From Lutraria lutraria (lineage: Eukaryota > Mollusca > Bivalvia > Venerida > Mactridae): a stretch of 64,000 bases of DNA. The stretch covers positions 24,526,934 through 24,590,933 of the forward strand of contig OZ026844.1 in assembly GCA_964023205.1 (NCBI GenBank). Reading direction: 5' to 3'. How positions within the stretch are numbered: position 1 is the stretch's first letter; the number at the start of each line of letters is the position of its first letter. Positions 11,562 to 22,693 of the stretch are shown piece after piece. The notes beneath the pieces were generated by a model. It did not search any database and had not been told where the DNA came from. It saw nothing but the letters and a program-made list of their open reading frames with translations. Both the position numbers and the translations under genes were made by a program.

Positions 11562-12863
11562 TTTTTAGCTCACCTGGCACATAGTGCAAAGGTCGAGCTA
11601 ATTATATGTCGATATTCCATTGTCAACAATTTCTTTAAACAAACAACATCTGCTCCTTAACCACTGAGTCAATTTCAACAAAATTTCACAGGTGTGTTCC
11701 TTGCATGAAGCTCTACCAAAGAATTCCATTCCATGCAGAACTGTGGTTGCCATAGCAACCAGAAGGATTTTTTTTGAAAACTTCAAAAATCTTCTCAAGA
11801 ACCAGAGGACCAGTAGAGATTAGATGTTTTGTATGTAGCATTATCTAGTGGACCTCTACCAAGTTTGTTCAAATTATTGCCCAGTAGGGTCAAAATTGGC
11901 CCTGCCCTAGGGGTCACTTGATTTATATAGACTTATATAAGAACATTTAAAAAGTCTTCTTGTTCAAAACCACAAGGCCTAGAGCTTCAATATTTTGTAT
12001 GTGGCATTTTCTTGTGGACTTATACCAAGTTTGTTCAAATTATGGCCCGGAGTCGAAATTGGCCCTGCCCAGGGTTTATTCTAATTGATATAGGGAAATT
12101 TAAAAAATCTTCTCTGAAACCACTTGAGGCCTAGGGCTTAGATATTTGGTATGTAGCATTATAAGTCAAGTGGACCTCTACCAAGTTTGTGCAAATTATT
12201 GCCCTATGGTCAATATTGATCCCGTTCCGGGGGTCACATGATTAATATAGACTTACTTACATAGGAAAATTTAAAAAAAGTATTCTTGTCCAAAACGATA
12301 AGGTCTATAAGTTTCAATATTTTGTATGTGGCATTGTCTAGTGGACCTCTACCAAGTTTATTTTTTTATTTAGGTCAAATTTGGCTTCGCCCCGGTGTTA
12401 ACTTGATTTTACAGAGACACTTATATAAGAGAAATTGTTAAAATCTTCTTGTCAGAAACTACAATGTAAAAGTTTAGATAATTTGTGTGTATCATTGTCC
12501 TGTGGACCTCTACCAAGGTTGTTCAAATTATTTCCCTTGGGTAAAAATTGGCCCCGTCCCAGAGGTCACTTGATTTATATATGGCCATATAGGAAAATGT
12601 AAAAAATCTTCTTGTCCAAAACTATGAGGCCTTGGGCTTAGATATTTTGGCTGAGGCATTTTCTTTAGGATCTCTACCAAGTTTGTTAAATCATTACCAT
12701 ATATAATATTGGCCCGGTCCTGGGGGTCAGTTGATTCCAACAACTACTTAATAGTTGGGGCAGATAACTCTTTACCATGTCAAATAACTTTCCTTGATTT
12801 AATTATCCGTTAGTGTTACAATGCTCATGTGAGCGATATAGGGCCATCATGGCCCTCTTGTTT
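11562..12863 (+). mobile_element. Hairpin-ended tandem-core element (family 1, core A, diverged)
   Basis: It starts TTTTTAGCTCACC with a hairpin (AGCTC, ACCT and GCAC pairing with GTGC, AGGT and GAGCT; 11567-11599) and ends in GAGCGATATAGGG and GGGCCATCATGGCCC, then TCTTGTTTT. About seven core A units lie between, more diverged than those at 55-62 kb, so it is an older copy. Its right part belongs to the inverted duplication shared with 26.1-26.96 kb. Confidence 0.75.
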
Positions 12864-13767
12864 TTTCAGCTCATCTGTCACATATTAACATGATGAGTGA
12901 TTGCGATCACCTTTGGTACATACATGTGTATTCAAGTTACACTCTTAAACCTTGAAGAAAGTTCGTAATGATCATCTATAAAATCTAGGTCAGGTTTGAT
13001 ATTGGGCCATATGGGCATAAGAAATGGGTCATAAAGTCAAAGAAAAGACTTGAACAGGTTACAATTTGACACAATCTTTATGGAAACTATTCACCAATTA
13101 TTATGTCTGTTGAATAGCATTCTACCCGTTCAATCTGTTTGGTCTGAATATTTATCTTCAACAGGGAAATACGGTTATTTTTTGGTGAAAAGTTAGTCAC
13201 ATGTTTGAGTAGTAGAACAACCTCGTGAACATTCCAAAGGGCATAGTATGTATTGATCAAACCATTAGCAAACTTCATCATACTGTTCATTTATATAAAA
13301 TCTAGTTCAAATTCATTACTGGCTAATGTAAGGTCAGAAGGCCAAATAAAATCAAAGTAAAAGCTTGTTCGCTCTGTACAGGTCACGTTATAAACCCATG
13401 ATTGATATGTGTGCAAAAACTATTACGCTTGAACAAAATAGGTGCGCCTTCTTGATGCTTTGCATCAAAATTAGTCTTGTCCTTAATTGAATGACCCCCA
13501 GGCCTTCCAGGAATTCTTTAAATATATTATATACATGTACAATATAATCATATGGTGAAAACAAACTTTTTTAAAGTTTATTTTGTTATTATAAAACATG
13601 CTATAAACATAATATTTGACAGTGTTTCAGGGTGTAAAAAGAATTCCTAGGTAGCCTGTGTATTGGTATCATATAATTTATATGCATTAACGCGGCTGTT
13701 GAATCCAGGTATTGGCAGAATAGCGCTAAGAAATAAGATTTATAGAGGATGGTGCCACAGATGGTTG
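12308..13767 (+). repeat. Left copy of a ~1.46-kb inverted duplication
   Basis: Three blocks (about 12308-12637, 12852-13035 and 13490-13767) recur in reverse order and orientation at 26957-26104. This copy is longer and seems ancestral; the right copy lacks about 215 bp and 455 bp of it. The duplicated DNA includes part of a tandem-core element and a unique segment with GGCAGAATAGCGCTAAG. The copies lie 12.3 kb apart. Confidence 0.75.
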
Positions 13768-13769
13768 TG

Positions 13770-14516
13770 AATCTACCCTCCCATATATAAACTGGAAATT
13801 TTATCTCTTATTAAATGGTCTAATTTAATTTCATGTAGCTGAGTCGGAATGTATATAATTAATTGTCTCCAGAAAGGATATCTCCCCTATGAGTAGATTA
13901 ATAAACGAATTAGTGGGTATATCATAAACTCATTATCAGGGTCTGAACACGTTCTGTTGTGTTTGTTGATGTTTAGAAAAGGAAAGTACAATAGCTGAAA
14001 CAATAACACACAATGCGTACATATTTATTAACAGAGAGAGTTTCTAAAGAGGGAGATTCTGACTGTCAGTCCAAGCTTGTCTGAACAATGCTTAAACGAG
14101 AGGGAAAGCTAGGTAACTTGATATGATAATACATATTATTATACCTCACGTGACTTATTTACTCTATAGTCTTATGTGACGTCAGAGGGTGACAATCCGT
14201 AATGTTACCCTCTGACATTACATTTCGGCCCGCTTGCCATAACGAAACTGCCCTCACGCGATTTTACCGGGTATCGAATTTTAATCCATCTCTGTCGTAT
14301 CGAATACTAACCTTGTCTAGACACTTTAGGCACTTTAGTAGAATATACTTGTAGTTTGACATCCGGTTTTGCAGTAGTCATTTTGACAGCAAAAGTAACT
14401 ATGGTATCAGAAAGAAGCTTCGTTTCAATTTCTATTATAGTTTCGTTATATTTGTTAACATGTTTGTTGCATTTAGTGTCTTTCTTACTTGTTTTTTTTT
14501 TGTTCGGTATAATAAA
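13770..14516. other. No gene recognised; short hairpin at 14168-14207
   Basis: Nothing with a recognisable domain is seen; the 75-codon minus-strand frame at 14534-14307 matches no family I know. A small hairpin (TCAGAGGGT...ACCCTCTGA, 14172-14206) resembles the arms of the large palindrome that follows. Confidence 0.35.
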
Positions 14517-14661
14517 ATAAATATCACATCCCACATAGGGTGATAGAACGTAATGTTCACCCGAGACAAGTAATGTCGACCGAGGCGTTAGCCGAGGTTG
14601 ACATTACTTTGTCAAGGGTGAACATTACGTTCTATCACCCTATGTGGGATGTGATATTTAT
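14517..14661. repeat. 145-bp near-perfect palindrome
   Basis: Arms of about 70 bp pair almost fully: ATAAATATCACATCCCACAT starts the left arm and its complement ends at 14661. Mismatches cluster near the centre (about 14570-14605), which also carries a GAGGCGTTAGCCGAGG repeat. It would form a strong cruciform. A fold-back element or MITE is likely. Confidence 0.75.
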
Positions 14662-14689
14662 ATACTCGTACACGAAACATGTACATGTA

Positions 14690-15370
14690 CTCGCTTCATT
14701 TTTTAAAGAAAATAGCGCGAAACTTAATATATCTATTTACGTCGAATAATAATTTGTGTCACAGGGAAGCAATCAAAATCAACATTTTTCTTTTTTCCCT
14801 TTATCACTGTGTGGTAGCACTGTGCGAAAAAAAATCAACGGTGTTTACAAGATGGCGGACGCATATATAAATGTTGTGTGGTAGGTGTCGTTTGTTTTTG
14901 GTCCAACATTTTTAAATACGACGTCCTCTACACAATAATATACATGAAATGAAAAAAGTTTAAACTGGCAATCGGCGGCTAATAATAGTTTCGGATCAAA
15001 CCGCGCCGTTTTCCCAAAATCAGTGTCTGGACATCACGTGTTCAGTTTTTTTGAAAAACGAAGCGAGGAAACTGAACAAAACCGACGATTATTCCGTAAA
15101 AATGAATGGATCGACAAAGATACTTGTTCACGTGTATGGAGACTGTAAAGCTTCTCATGTATATTCATTATTTCCTAATAAAAATCCCCTGTAGTAGATG
15201 CTTTAAAGCTTTTAAAATTTACACCATGTACGCAACGGTGCTAAGTGTAAACATTGCACTGTACGCCACGGAGATAACAATTTCTGTACGCAACGGAGCT
15301 ACAATTTTAGTCAAAAATCTGTACGCAACGGAGCAGTCAAGAAATAGTTTGTTTCCACAAGTGTGTTTTA
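14690..15370 (+). repeat. Left arm of a ~5-kb inverted-repeat structure with iterated GTACGCAACGG motifs
   Basis: Blocks here (outer edge GAAAATAGCGCGAAACTTAA near 14706) recur inverted at 18890-19680. The arm carries GTACGCAACGG at about 15230, 15290 and 15322 and a variant near 15260, plus ACAAGATGGCGGAC (14848-14861), which matches the YY1 core. A 29-bp block at its inner end (about 15320-15348) is repeated, inverted and perfect, at 16237-16265. No transposase is recognised inside. Confidence 0.6.
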
Positions 15371-15727
15371 AAACTATACTTCGATTATGAGATTATTTTA
15401 TACTTTAACATTTTGGGTGCAGGCTTTTTTATCAGTAGCCTTTATATATACTTATATACTCTTCAATATTTGGAATGACATTTTCTTCAGTAAGTTTTCA
15501 AATGTGCAACCGACAGAACGATGTGACAAAGTCGTTTATATATGATTTATGAGCAATGCTTAAGGGGTAAAGCAGTCAAGAAAAAAGTCTCCTTGCATGT
15601 GAAACATTTCCTTGATATTGTAATGATATTGTTTTTTATTTACTTGTAGAGTTCAGGTTATGACGTGTTTGATTTTTGAAAGATGGAGAAAAATAAGGTG
15701 GAAGAAAGGGAAAATATATAACCGTTT

Positions 15728-15765
15728 AGCTCTGATGGCACAAAGTGCCAGAGTGAGCTATCTTA
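15728..15765 (+). mobile_element. 5' hairpin fragment of a family 1 tandem-core element
   Basis: TAGCTC...GGCAC, a loop of AAA, then GTGCC...GAGCTA forms the family 1 5' hairpin, here with its own inner stem GGCAC/GTGCC. No core or 3' end follows, so it is a truncated copy. Confidence 0.5.
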
Positions 15766-16278
15766 AAGATATACAGAGCAAAGACAAGCTATTCAGCATA
15801 AGTTTACCGCTGAATACTGTTGATATTTTTCATTAGTTCTGAAACATGATAAAATCTAACGTAAGAAAAAAACGAACTTATGAAGATATTGAATCAATTT
15901 TTTTTATGGAAAATGAAACACGTATAATGCGAGTTTATTAACATCAAACGCTATTATACTCACTGAAGATCTAACGATGTCTACGATATTCACTGTAAAA
16001 AAAATAATGTTTATTTGCCACATGACGTCATGAACGTCAATTAACCAAATGACATCAAAATCATGAAAATTACTTATCCGCTCATTGTAAGTATCATAGT
16101 TTAATCAATTCACTTTATTTAGCGTGTTAGAATGTGAAAAGATCTTATTTTGTCCACCATTGTAGTAATATTATTTTTTTTTAACGTTCGAAAGTTTATA
16201 TTACTGCGCTTTTGAACCCGAACCGTGCATTCTTCTATAACAACTATTTCTTGACTGCTCCGTTGCGTACATATTTTT

Positions 16279-18901
16279 TATGCCCACGCCATGAAATGGC
16301 GGATGGCATATATATAAATATAGTGTTTACCCTGTCCGTTGGTGTGTGTGTGTGTGTGTGTGTGTGTTACAGATTTTCGTGTCCGGCTCACAACTTTGTC
16401 ATGCATGATTTGATTTTGAAATAATTTGGTACAAATGATCAACATAACAAGACGATATGTCATGCGCAAAAACTGTGTCGCTTGCTCAAAGGTCAAGGTC
16501 ACAGTGGACACTTAAAGCATTATATGTATATGTTCGTGTCCGGTGTAGCATAAAATTTTGACCCCCTTGGAAAAATGACCCCAGGGGTCATTTTTCAACG
16601 GATTATTGATCAATTTTCAACGTTAAATATTGACCCATACCGTTTAATAATGACCCCATTACGCGTGAAAATTTGATCCTCGTTAAAAAATGATCAACCT
16701 TTGTTAGAGTTATTTTCAGCGTTGAAAACCATCCCTTACAGTAAATAATTATATAATGTAAGTTATTCTCACGATTTTTATTCATAAAACTCTATAGGTA
16801 ATTTGAATTTCGTATTTACACGATCTTAAAGAGGTTCTTTCTTTGTGTATTGATGGGGTCAGACACCGAAATTTTCATTTTATTTGAAAAGCTGACAAAT
16901 TGCATGAAACATTGAAAAACCATCATCCAAAGCTGAAACAAGAGTTTTGCGGCATATTTGGAATGCATGGTTGCATGGTGCCGAGATTGAGACTTTATCC
17001 GGTGCGACTTCCAAGAAAACTAACTTAAACTTGGCAAGCCTCTGGATAAATTGTTTCCGTTTCGGCACCAACCATCTATGTATTCGATTTGTCCTGTTCC
17101 AGTAACAAAATAAGTCCAAAAACTCCATTTAAGTGGATTTAAAAACACTTGTAGTGCCCGATGACGCGTTGCATCGCTAAATGTAAAATTGACCGTTTTA
17201 GATAATGGATCACAGAACCTAGTACAAGCAAACCTTATCAACCATTACATACTTTTAGAATGAATAATTTGTAAAACATTCACTACAAGCTTTTTTGATA
17301 GTGTGATTTTGGAATTTGTAAACATACAATTAAAAATGCTGTACAATCATAGAAAAGGGAGAGAACTACGTAGTTATCAATATTACCTCCCTTTATGACA
17401 CAAAGTCAAATTTAATCAACTGTTCCAGGCCTAACATTCCAGAATGTTGTATATTTCAAAGATAATATTTAATTAATTATGTTTGAATATCCCTATTTAT
17501 AAGGATCAAATTCTTCTAACTTTGTTTATAGACATTTATTTTGTATTAGGGTACGTTAATTATCCTAAATTTAATACTCAATGTTTGATTAATAACCGAG
17601 CTAAAAGATTAATTTTATTTTTGTCTTTTAACTTTGTTTTGATAAACATATCTCAAATAACTCACATTTAAAGAAGTTTGAAACAAAATGCCAAAAAAAA
17701 ATCGATATGATGTCGCATATAGACAAGAGCAAAAGGGCGCTTAGGACGACAAAATGTGTATATAGACCGCGAAACAGTGTTTTACGAGAGCTACGCACCT
17801 GCAGGACTAATTCTCATATTCGTACAGTCGATCTCTGGTGTTTGTCTAGAGTTTTAGTTATCGTTAAAAATTGACCCCAGGATTGATCAAAATTTAACAT
17901 TGATCAATATTCAACGACTTTCTTGATCAAAATTTAACGTTGAAAACCTGTCGGGGTCGATTTTCAACGTTGAGAAATGACCCCTGGGGTCATTTTTCAA
18001 CGGGGTCAAAATTTTATGCTACACCGGCTTATAACTCTGTCATGCATGATTGGATTTTGAAATAATTTGGCACAAATGTTCAGCATAACAAGACGATGTG
18101 TCATGCGCATCGACTGTGTCACTTGCTCAAAGGTCAAGGTCACAGTTGACACTTAAAGTATTATATGTATTTGTTCATGTCCGGCTTATAGCTCTGTCAA
18201 GCATAATTGGATTTTGAAATAAATCGGCACAAATGTTCATCATAATAAGTCGATGTGTCATGCGCAACGACTGTGCCACTAGCTCAAAGGTCAAGGTTAC
18301 AGTTGAAACTTAAAGCATTATATGTACATTTGTATATGTTTGTGTCCGGCTTATAACTCTGTCACGAATGATTGGATTTTGAAATACATTAGCACAAATG
18401 TTCATCATATCAAGATAACTTGTCATGAGCAAAAACTGTGCCGCTTGTCTCATATCCAGATGAGGTGTCCTGCGCATCAGCTGCATCACTTGCTCAAAGG
18501 TCAAGGTCACAGTGAATGTTAAACGTTTGTGCATATTGTTATGGATGTAGTGAAAGTGTATGTTCGTGACCGGCTTATAAGTTTGTCATGCATGATGGGA
18601 TTTTGAAATAAATTGGCACAAATGTTCATCATATTAAGACGACGTGTCATGCCCAAAAACTGTGTCGCTTTCTCAAACGTCAAGGTCACAGTTGACACAT
18701 ATATTTATGTTCATTCCTTACATTGAAATAGTGAATGTACATGTAGTTGTGTGTTTACCACCCTTAGGTGATCTTTACCTCCAACTATAGGCAGCATTCC
18801 CAAGCAACTGCTCTATTTTGTATTCACATATATTTGCCACACAACACTCCTTTCTGTGTCCAGTGTGAAATGGCGGGGGCATCCGTGTCCTACGGACACA
18901 T
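16279..18901 (+). mobile_element. Tandem-core element, family 3 (CGCCATGAAATGGCG start), interrupted by another element
   Basis: The 5' end has the hairpin CGCCATGAAATGGCG (about 16286-16300). A (GT)n microsatellite (about 16341-16367) follows, then ~160-bp units with GTCCGGCTTATAACTCTGTC and CTCAAAGGTCAAGGTCACAG. The probable 3' end is a GTGTCCTACGGACAC hairpin (about 18884-18898). Unit starts fall near 16370, 18018, 18178, 18340 and 18565. The first unit is split by the 1.48-kb TIR element at 16544-18023. Non-coding. Confidence 0.6.
16544..18023. mobile_element. Nested 1.48-kb TIR element (TGTAGCATAAAATTTTGACC ends)
   Basis: Long inverted repeats start TGTAGCATAAAATTTTGACC and go on through GACCCC and TTTTCAACG motifs for about 150 bp on each side. 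CCGG is present at both flanks (16540-16543 and 18024-18027) and once in uninterrupted copies of the target unit, so it is either a 4-bp duplication or a target preference. Two overlapping minus-strand frames around 16880-17241 (82 and 73 codons, offset) may be coding remnants but match no transposase I know. A solo end lies at 26409-26440. Confidence 0.65.
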
Positions 18902-19060
18902 TACTAAAATTGTAGCTCCGTTGCGTACAGAAATTGTTTTCTCCATGGCGTACAGTGCAATGTTTACACTTAGCACCGTTGCGTACAGGGTGTAAATTTT
19001 AAAAGCTTTAAAACATCTACAAGGGATTTTTATTAGGAAATAATAATATACATTGTATTA

Positions 19061-19234
19061 CAGGATTCTCAATAAGTTTGTGGCCAACAGGCCCAAAAGC
19101 CAGACTAACAGGCCTGCTGGGGGTGATTTGGGCATTTTCAAGCAATATTTTATAAACATTTGAGATTCTTAACAGGCCCAAACACATTTCTAAGCGGCTA
19201 AATTGGCCTGTAGCTTGCTGTTATTGAGAACCCC
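19061..19234. mobile_element. hAT-like MITE with GGnTTCTCAATAA ends
   Basis: The ends CAGGATTCTCAATAA and TTATTGAGAACCCC are imperfect inverted repeats of the hAT type (CAGGGTTCTCAA). The interior repeats AACAGGCC. A clear 8-bp target duplication is not visible. Confidence 0.5.
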
Positions 19235-19255
19235 GTTATTAGCCGCCAACATTTA

Positions 19256-19375
19256 TCCGTCCGCCATCTTGTAAACACCGTTGATGTTTTGCGTACAGTG
19301 CTACCACACAGTGATGTATCCGCCATCTTGTAAACACCGTTGATTTTTTGCGCACAGTGCTACCACACAGTGATA
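19256..19375. repeat. Tandem duplication (~57-65 bp) carrying YY1-like sites
   Basis: Two adjacent copies of a block containing CCGCCATCTTGTAAACACCG and CAGTGCTACCACACAGTGAT. CCGCCATCTTG matches the YY1 recognition core, found in one copy in the left arm. Confidence 0.55.
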
Positions 19376-19689
19376 AAGGGAAAAAAGAAAAATGTTTGTC
19401 TCTAAGGGTATTTTTTCTGGTGAGCGATATAGGGCCATCATGACCCTCTTGTTTATTATTTCTTGGCACTGTACATATTATAATTCGCAAAATAAAATGT
19501 AACTTTTAGAAATATTATTTTTTTTACTCAGCATCCATTTACATCTACAATGCAGTTGCCTCCCTTATTAAAAATTCTGTGGTAATTTTACATTTTGATT
19601 GCTTCCCTGTGACACAAATTATTATTCGACGTAAATAGATGTATTAAGTTTCGCGCTATTTTCTTAAACAAGAACAACTATAACAAAAC

Positions 19690-20160
19690 GTTATAGTTAG
19701 ACGAATTACAAGAAGCATTGGTTTAAGTTTTTTGTATGAAGTTGCTTTTATTCATTCCTCCATTATGGAGAGTATAACATATTTACAAGTTATAGATAAT
19801 ACACATATTTTGACAATCATGAGTATTTGACAAATGAATACATTCATGTATATAGTTCACATGTACATGGTATTACCATACCATACATCAATGGAATAAA
19901 GTACACCCTTAATACTACCAAATCCACCATAGTCTGATATGATACAACCACATTAAACTTGCATCTAATGATGTTCCCGATATTATGCCACGTTAACATC
20001 ATATAACGATGCCTACATTACTTATTTGCGTTGCAGACGAACAGATTCAGTTAAACATGACAGGTAACGCGACGAATAGCCGGTCCAATGATTGACCAAT
20101 CAAAAATGACCGAAATCACCATTAGCCAATCAAATGGCCAGGATTGGCCAAACTAGTAAT
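19690..20160. other. AT-rich stretch, no gene recognised
   Basis: Contains a short hairpin (AACTATAAC...GTTATAGTT, about 19677-19701) and CCAAT-rich sequence at 20090-20160 next to the retrotransposon LTR. No coding frame. Confidence 0.4.
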
Positions 20161-20164
20161 AGAC

Positions 20165-20308
20165 TGTCATGTATCAGTATAATGTAAAGGACACAACTTG
20201 TATTGTCTTCTTGTATCATGTATGAATGTACCTGTATAGTTATCTGTACTTATCTGAGTAAGTCTATGAATAAAGTGAGTTACCCACCAACAGGCGTTGA
20301 GTTCATTA
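20165..20308 (+). repeat. Probable 5' LTR (TGT...ACA)
   Basis: The segment starts TGTCATG and ends ATTACA, contains GAATAAAG about 40 bp before the end, and is followed two bases later by a primer binding site. The right end is well supported by that site; the left end is uncertain because no 3' LTR is available for comparison. Confidence 0.5.
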
Positions 20309-20310
20309 CA

Positions 20311-20324
20311 TATGGTGTCAGAAT
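20311..20324 (+). promoter_or_regulatory. Primer binding site, tRNA-Leu type
   Basis: TGGTGTCAGAATGG starts with TGG, the complement of a tRNA CCA end. TGGTGTCAGAA matches the complement of the 3' end of animal tRNA-Leu (TTCTGACACCA). It lies at the expected distance from the LTR end. Confidence 0.6.
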
Positions 20325-20411
20325 GGTTGAAATTATTTAGCTGGAATAACCGAATAATTTGTAGTAATATTATTTTCTAAACATTTTTGTGGACTGATCA
20401 AATGAAGAAAT

Positions 20412-21411
20412 ATGGCTGCTAAAGGTATAAGAAGTTTACCTGAATTTAATCCGTCAGATGCTGGTGCAACGGAATGAGAACTTTATAAACGTGATTTTTT
20501 TAATTCACCTGGATGCGCTTGGATTAGATGACAAACCTGGTCGTCGGAAGGTTGGCGTGTTATTGTCCAACATGGGACGCGAGTGCGTCGAAATTTACGA
20601 TTCATTCGTATGGGCCCCAGAAATCTTAGCAGATGAAGACAGAGGTATAGCGCATAGGGCAGCTGAGGACCAGTACAATTTGGATACGCATCATTTTGGA
20701 GTCCACAACTTCAGAAATATAAAACGGCAAGAGTTTCTCAACACAAAAAGAGGAACACTGTCAGTGATGGATTTCATTGCTGAGTTACAGAGGAAAGCTG
20801 AGTACTGCCAATATGGGGAACACAAAGATGGTTTTATTTGTGATATGATTATCAATGGAATTAATGATAAAAAGTGTTCTGAGAAACTAATGGAGATAAC
20901 AGCAGACCAGCTTACGTTAGATAGGGTAATTAAAACATGCAGGCATATTGAACTCACAAATGCTCACATAAAGACATTGGAAAGTCCAGTTGTTAACATG
21001 GCAAGTACGGGTAAACGTGGTCAACGTGGGGGACGACAAAATTCTTCTAAGGTTGGTGGTGCGTCGTTTTGTCATAAATGTTGTCGTGTTCATGCATTCA
21101 GAAACTGTCCTGCATTTAATAAAAGTTGTGATACATGTGGACAAAGAGGTCATTTCAAAGCTTCAAAGTTTTGTAGAGGTGGTACGACATCACGTGGTCG
21201 TGGTCAGTTTAACAGTCGCTTTAGGACTAGTCGTGGACGTGGCAGAGGTGGTGCTAGGGTGCACTACACAGAAGAAGATGAAGAATTGGCCGGTATGTTT
21301 GAGAGATATACATCAACGCATGATGTATATATAAATTTAGACAAAGAATTCAGTAATCAGGACTGGACAGTGAAGATGAAGATCCAAAACAAAGACCTAG
21401 CTATTTCTTGA
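20412..21411 (+). pseudogene. gag polyprotein, broken
   Basis: The ATG at 20412 opens a frame with a Gypsy-type Gag start, SLPEFNPSD. It hits an in-frame TGA at about 20473 and then needs a frame change around 20500 to continue. The main frame then runs to 21411. It holds the capsid-like region (about 20520-20960), a zinc knuckle CHKC...H...C followed by CDTCGQRGH...C (about 21070-21175), and an Arg/Gly-rich tail with repeated SRGRG (about 21185-21255). The protein would bind and package element RNA. The protease frame follows in +1, which may be a programmed shift as in Ty3 or another lesion. Confidence 0.75.
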
Positions 21412-21412
21412 G

Positions 21413-22693
21413 ATAGACAGTGGTGCGCAATGTAATGTACTTTCGAGGCAAGTTGCAGAGAAATTCAAGTCAGTAACTCCAATCAAGATGAGTGATGCAC
21501 GTATAAACGGTGTTAGTGGGAGTCAAATAAAGGCATTTGGGAAAATAACTTTGCCATGCGAATATAAGAACACTAGACATACTTTAACGTTCCAAGTGAT
21601 TGATACCCCAAGGAACATAAAATTGTTAGGCAGGGAAGATTCCGTGAAACTAGGGCTTATAATGAGAGTTAACAGTACAAAGACTGAAACAGAGCAACTA
21701 ATCAACGACTTCAGTGACGTACTGGGAGATCAAATTGGTTGTTTGCCAGGGGAATACGAAATAAAAATCGATCAGTCAGTAACACCCGTCGTACATGCGC
21801 CTCGTCCTGTACCTGTGGCAATACGGGATGAACTAAAAGAGCAATTAGATCATCTGGAGCGGTGTAGAATAATTGCAAAACAAACTGAGCCAACAGAATG
21901 GGTGAACAGTATGGTGTGTGTTAGAAAAAAGAATGGTAAAGTTCGCATATGTATAGATCCGACTGATTTGAACAAAGCAGTCATGCGAGAACACTATCTT
22001 ATGAACACTATTGATGAAGTTGCAACAAGGTTGCATGGAAGCAAGTATTTTACTACTCTAGATGCGAACATGGGTTATTACCAAGTGAAATTGTCAGAAA
22101 AGAGTTTCAAGTCAACAACATTCAATACTCCATACGGTCGTTACAGATACTTAAGAATGCCTATGGGTGCGCGATGTTCCAGTGAAGTGTTCCAGAGAGA
22201 AATGGAAAAGCATTTTGGAGCAATGGACGGTGTTGAAGACATTTTGATTCATGGTAAAACGCTAGAAGAGCATAATAAGAGACTGAAAGCAGTACTTGAA
22301 AAGGCGAGAAATATCAATCTGAAGCTAAATAAAGAGAAATGTGTATTTGCGAAGCCTGAAGTTAACTATGTGGGTCATAAGTTAACAGGAGAAGGGCTAA
22401 AACCAACAGATGAGCGGATAGCAGCAATACTGAAAATGAAAGAGCCCGAAAACCAGAGTGAGTTATTAACAGTGCTAGGAATGCTATCATACGTTGCCAA
22501 GTTTATACCTGATTTAAGTGAACTTAATGCTCCTCTGAGAGACCTGAAGAACCAAGAACAGTGGCAATGGACGCCAGCAGCAAGCGGTGCATTTGAAAAA
22601 AATAAGGAAACACTGACGTCAACAAAGGTGCTAAGGTATTTTAATGTCTCAAAACCAGTAACGTTAACTCGAATCGGATCACAAGCCTCTTGA
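21413..22693 (+). pseudogene. pol part 1: protease and reverse transcriptase, with altered catalytic motif
   Basis: The frame is open from before 21413, where IDSGAQCN shows the aspartic protease active site (DSG, 21416-21424). The RT domain spans about 21740-22420. It has RKKNGKVRICIDPTDLNKAV, then TTLDANMGYYQVKL with the first catalytic Asp, and PYGRYRYLRMPMG. At the second catalytic site the usual xDD reads VED (about 22234), so one Asp is Glu and the enzyme is likely dead. The thumb/connection follows (NYVGHKLT...GLKPTDERI, LGMLSYVAKFIPDLS). The frame ends where RNase H should begin. Confidence 0.8.

Larger units (their letters stand above)
18890..19680 (-). repeat. Right arm of the ~5-kb inverted-repeat structure
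   Basis: This is the inverted partner of 14690-15370. It carries the GTACGCAACGG motif set as CCGTTGCGTAC (about 18920 and 18980) and its outer edge near 19670. It is interrupted by a hAT-like MITE (19061-19234), a local tandem duplication (19256-19375) and about 195 bp of other DNA (about 19397-19595) that includes a family 1 3' end (AGGGCCATCATGACCCTCTT). Confidence 0.6.

Noticed and set aside
16212..16511. Frames around the (GT)n run
   Set aside because: Simple-sequence translation (His-Thr or Val-Cys repeats) at the head of a family 3 tandem-core element.
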